Assembly (NCBI GenBank): GCA_003511825.1
Contig: DOIU01000154.1
Coordinates: forward strand, 1-14,779
Direction: 5' to 3'
Source: Gammaproteobacteria bacterium
GTDB lineage: Bacteria > Pseudomonadota > Gammaproteobacteria > Granulosicoccales > Granulosicoccaceae
DNA length: 14,779 nt
The notes under the pieces were generated by a model. That model searched no databases. It had not been told where the DNA came from and saw only the letters and a list, made by a program, of their open reading frames with translations. This document shows positions 13,065 through 14,779 of the stretch, in pieces. Made by a program: the position numbers and the translations under genes. Positions within the stretch are counted from its first letter, which is position 1; the number at the start of each line of letters is the position of its first letter.

Positions 13065-14675
13065 ATGAAGACAACCTCATTGATAGTGTTGCTTGGGCTG
13101 GCATTGGCAACGGCCCTGAATGTCAGCGCACATGCAAAAACGCTGGTGTTCTGCGCAAGCGCCGACACAGAAGGATTTAACCCACAGCTATTCACCAGCG
13201 CGTCGACATTTGATGCCAGTGCACGCACCGTGTACAACCGTTTGTTGCAGTTTGAGCGAGGGACGCTGGATCTTGAGCCTGCACTGGCTGAGAGCTGGCA
13301 AATTTCAGACGATGGGCTCGACTACACCTTTACCCTGCGCCGAGGCGTGAAATTCCATCAGACTGCACAGTTTTTGCCGAGTCGAGACTTCAATGCCGAC
13401 GACGTGTTGTTTTCGTTTCTGCGGCAGTTGGATGCCGAACACCCGTATCATCCCGTCTCTGGTGGACGCTACGAATCGTTTCGGGGGATGCGTATGTCGG
13501 GTCTGCTCAGAGCGATTACCAAGTTGAATGATCACACGGTAAGGTTTTCTTTGCAGCGTCCCCATGCGCCCTTTCTGAGTATTCTGGCTATGGACTTCGC
13601 CAGCATCCTGTCGGCCGAATATGCACAAGCTCAGATGGCGGCGGGCACACCGGAGCGCTTGGATCTTGACCCTGTGGGCACAGGGCCGTTCCAGCTTCGC
13701 GATTACGAGAAAGGGAAAAAGATCCAATTTGTGGCGCATATCGGTTACTGGGGGGGCATGCCTGCGATTCAAAAGCTGGTGTTTGCGATTACGCCAAAAA
13801 GCGCCGATCGATACGAAAAGCTCATGTCTGGCGAGTGTCACATAATGTCGCACCCCCGAAGGAATGATCTCGATAAACTGGCCAAAAATCCCGCCATCGC
13901 ACTGCTCAATACCACGGCGATGGATGTCGGCTATCTTGCATTTAATACGCAAAAGCCGCCCTTTGACCAAGCGCTTGTCCGTCAAGCCTTAAGCATGGCG
14001 ATTGATAAACCGTCGCTGGTTGAAGCAGTTTATCGCGGCAAGGGCACGCCGGCCAACGGCCCTTTGCCACCAGCTGTTTGGTCATATAATGCCACGGTTG
14101 CAGATTATGCCTACGATCCACAAATGGCGCGCCAGCACCTTGAGTCGGCAGGCTTGGGCGATGGGTTTAAAATGCAGTTGTGGGCGATGCCGGTCAGTCG
14201 GCCTTACAATCCGGATGCGAATCGCATGGCGAAGCTGCTGCAAACGGCCTGGTTGGCTATTGGCGTTGAGGTTGAGATTGTCAGTTTTGACTGGGGTGAA
14301 TACTTGAAACGTTCCCGAGACGGCGAACACGATGCGGTGTTGCTGGGATGGACGGGAGACAATGGCGATCCTGACTATTTTCTTGCCGAGTTACTTGGCT
14401 GTGACGCTGTGGGTGGTTCTAATCGCGCACACTGGTGCTATCAACCGTTTGAAGATTTGATTCAACAGGCCAGAGTACTGAGCCTAGACGCTGAGCGCGG
14501 ATCCGTTTATGCCGAGGCGCAAGCCCTCTTCGCGCAGGAGGCACCTTGGATACCGATTGCACATTCCGTGATTTTCCAGCCCGTTCGAAAAGAGGTTCAG
14601 GGCTTTCGCATTGACCCTCGCGGTGGACACGACTTCTTCGGCGTCGATCTTACGACGGTTGAAGCGTCGCACTAA
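13065..14675 (+). CDS. dppA: Periplasmic dipeptide-binding protein of an ABC transporter (DppA-type)
   Basis: Solute-binding protein that delivers dipeptides to the Dpp ABC permease. The 536 residues begin with a Sec signal (MKTTSLIVLLGLALATALNV) cleaved after AHA, giving a mature N-terminus KTLVFCASADTEGFNPQLF that closely follows E. coli DppA. Ligand residues are conserved: Arg379 (mature 355, MPVSRPYNP), which binds the peptide carboxylate, and Asp432 (mature 408, GWTGDNGDPD), which binds the amino group. Cys30 and Cys258 (mature 6 and 234) match the E. coli disulfide pair, and Cys446 and Cys458 could form a second. The frame is open 54 codons further upstream, but those residues precede the signal peptide and cross the hslO promoter. 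The ATG at 13065, preceded by AAGAGAA, is therefore preferred. No dppBCDF follows in the window; an IS-like end begins 54 bp after the stop. Confidence 0.96.
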   Translation: MKTTSLIVLLGLALATALNVSAHAKTLVFCASADTEGFNPQLFTSASTFDASARTVYNRLLQFERGTLDLEPALAESWQISDDGLDYTFTLRRGVKFHQTAQFLPSRDFNADDVLFSFLRQLDAEHPYHPVSGGRYESFRGMRMSGLLRAITKLNDHTVRFSLQRPHAPFLSILAMDFASILSAEYAQAQMAAGTPERLDLDPVGTGPFQLRDYEKGKKIQFVAHIGYWGGMPAIQKLVFAITPKSADRYEKLMSGECHIMSHPRRNDLDKLAKNPAIALLNTTAMDVGYLAFNTQKPPFDQALVRQALSMAIDKPSLVEAVYRGKGTPANGPLPPAVWSYNATVADYAYDPQMARQHLESAGLGDGFKMQLWAMPVSRPYNPDANRMAKLLQTAWLAIGVEVEIVSFDWGEYLKRSRDGEHDAVLLGWTGDNGDPDYFLAELLGCDAVGGSNRAHWCYQPFEDLIQQARVLSLDAERGSVYAEAQALFAQEAPWIPIAHSVIFQPVRKEVQGFRIDPRGGHDFFGVDLTTVEASH

Positions 14676-14729
14676 ACATTTTTTGCGCGTTGCCGATACC
14701 TTAATTCATCTTCATGGATTACCTCTGAG

Positions 14730-14779
14730 TGAAGTGGACCCCGAAAGCTGGACAGGGGTTTAAGCTCTGATTCGTCGAC
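14730..14779 (+). mobile_element. Possible terminal end of an IS3-family insertion sequence (cut by window edge)
   Basis: From 14730 the sequence TGAAGTGGACCCC, continuing with GAAAGCTGGACAGGGG, resembles the terminal inverted repeats of IS3-family elements, which begin with TG and often read TGAACTGGCCCC..AAAGTTGGACA. Only about 50 bases are present. No transposase start, opposite inverted repeat or target duplication is visible. The call rests on resemblance alone. Confidence 0.45.

Noticed and set aside
13305..13985. 226-codon open frame antisense to dppA
   Set aside because: Lies wholly within a conserved DppA coding region; its translation has shadow-frame composition and no recognisable motif.

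Overview
The window (about 14.8 kb) looks like chromosomal DNA of a gammaproteobacterium. The enzymes are of the E. coli/Pseudomonas type: isocitrate lyase, hexameric type II citrate synthase, ATP-dependent PEP carboxykinase, malate synthase G, Hsp33 and DppA. Promoters and ribosome binding sites are also of ordinary proteobacterial form. The genus cannot be fixed from the sequence. No rRNA, tRNA, CRISPR array or complete mobile element is seen. Every gap between genes is under 200 bases.

Layout. Plus strand at the left: the C-terminal end of isocitrate lyase (1-310), an intrinsic terminator, then citrate synthase (450-1757). A double hairpin separates gltA from a long run of minus-strand genes. 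In transcription order (right to left) that run is: a large lipoprotein with a GH123/DUF4091-like C-terminal half (11693-9501), a GntR/FCD regulator (9328-8636), malate synthase G (8587-6407), PEP carboxykinase (6344-4743), a rhodanese (4669-4247), an MFS transporter (4222-2915) and a MarR-GNAT fusion regulator (2794-1847). On the right are a tiny His-rich lipoprotein on the plus strand (11846-12052), Hsp33 on the minus strand (12914-12066), and a divergent DppA-type dipeptide-binding protein on the plus strand (13065-14675). The last 50 bases resemble the terminal inverted repeat of an IS3-family element that leaves the window.

How the genes fit together. Citrate synthase, isocitrate lyase and malate synthase, with the cycle enzymes encoded elsewhere, convert acetyl-CoA to malate and oxaloacetate through the glyoxylate shunt. 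PEP carboxykinase then draws oxaloacetate into gluconeogenesis. Four key enzymes for growth on acetate, fatty acids or other C2 compounds are therefore physically clustered. A GntR/FCD regulator lies 48 bp upstream of glcB in the same direction and is the obvious candidate controller. It has a good sigma-70-like promoter, with a perfect 12-bp palindrome further upstream.

Most genes are well-known families. The points most worth a second look are: the MFS gene, which opens with TTG, has no clear Shine-Dalgarno, and is in frame with the preceding rhodanese across a single amber codon; the uncharacterised GH-like lipoprotein with Asp at +2; the His-rich mini-lipoprotein divergent from it; the palindromes at the two regulator genes; and changed NADH-site residues in citrate synthase. 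I did not find convincing evidence of a wholly new multigene system.
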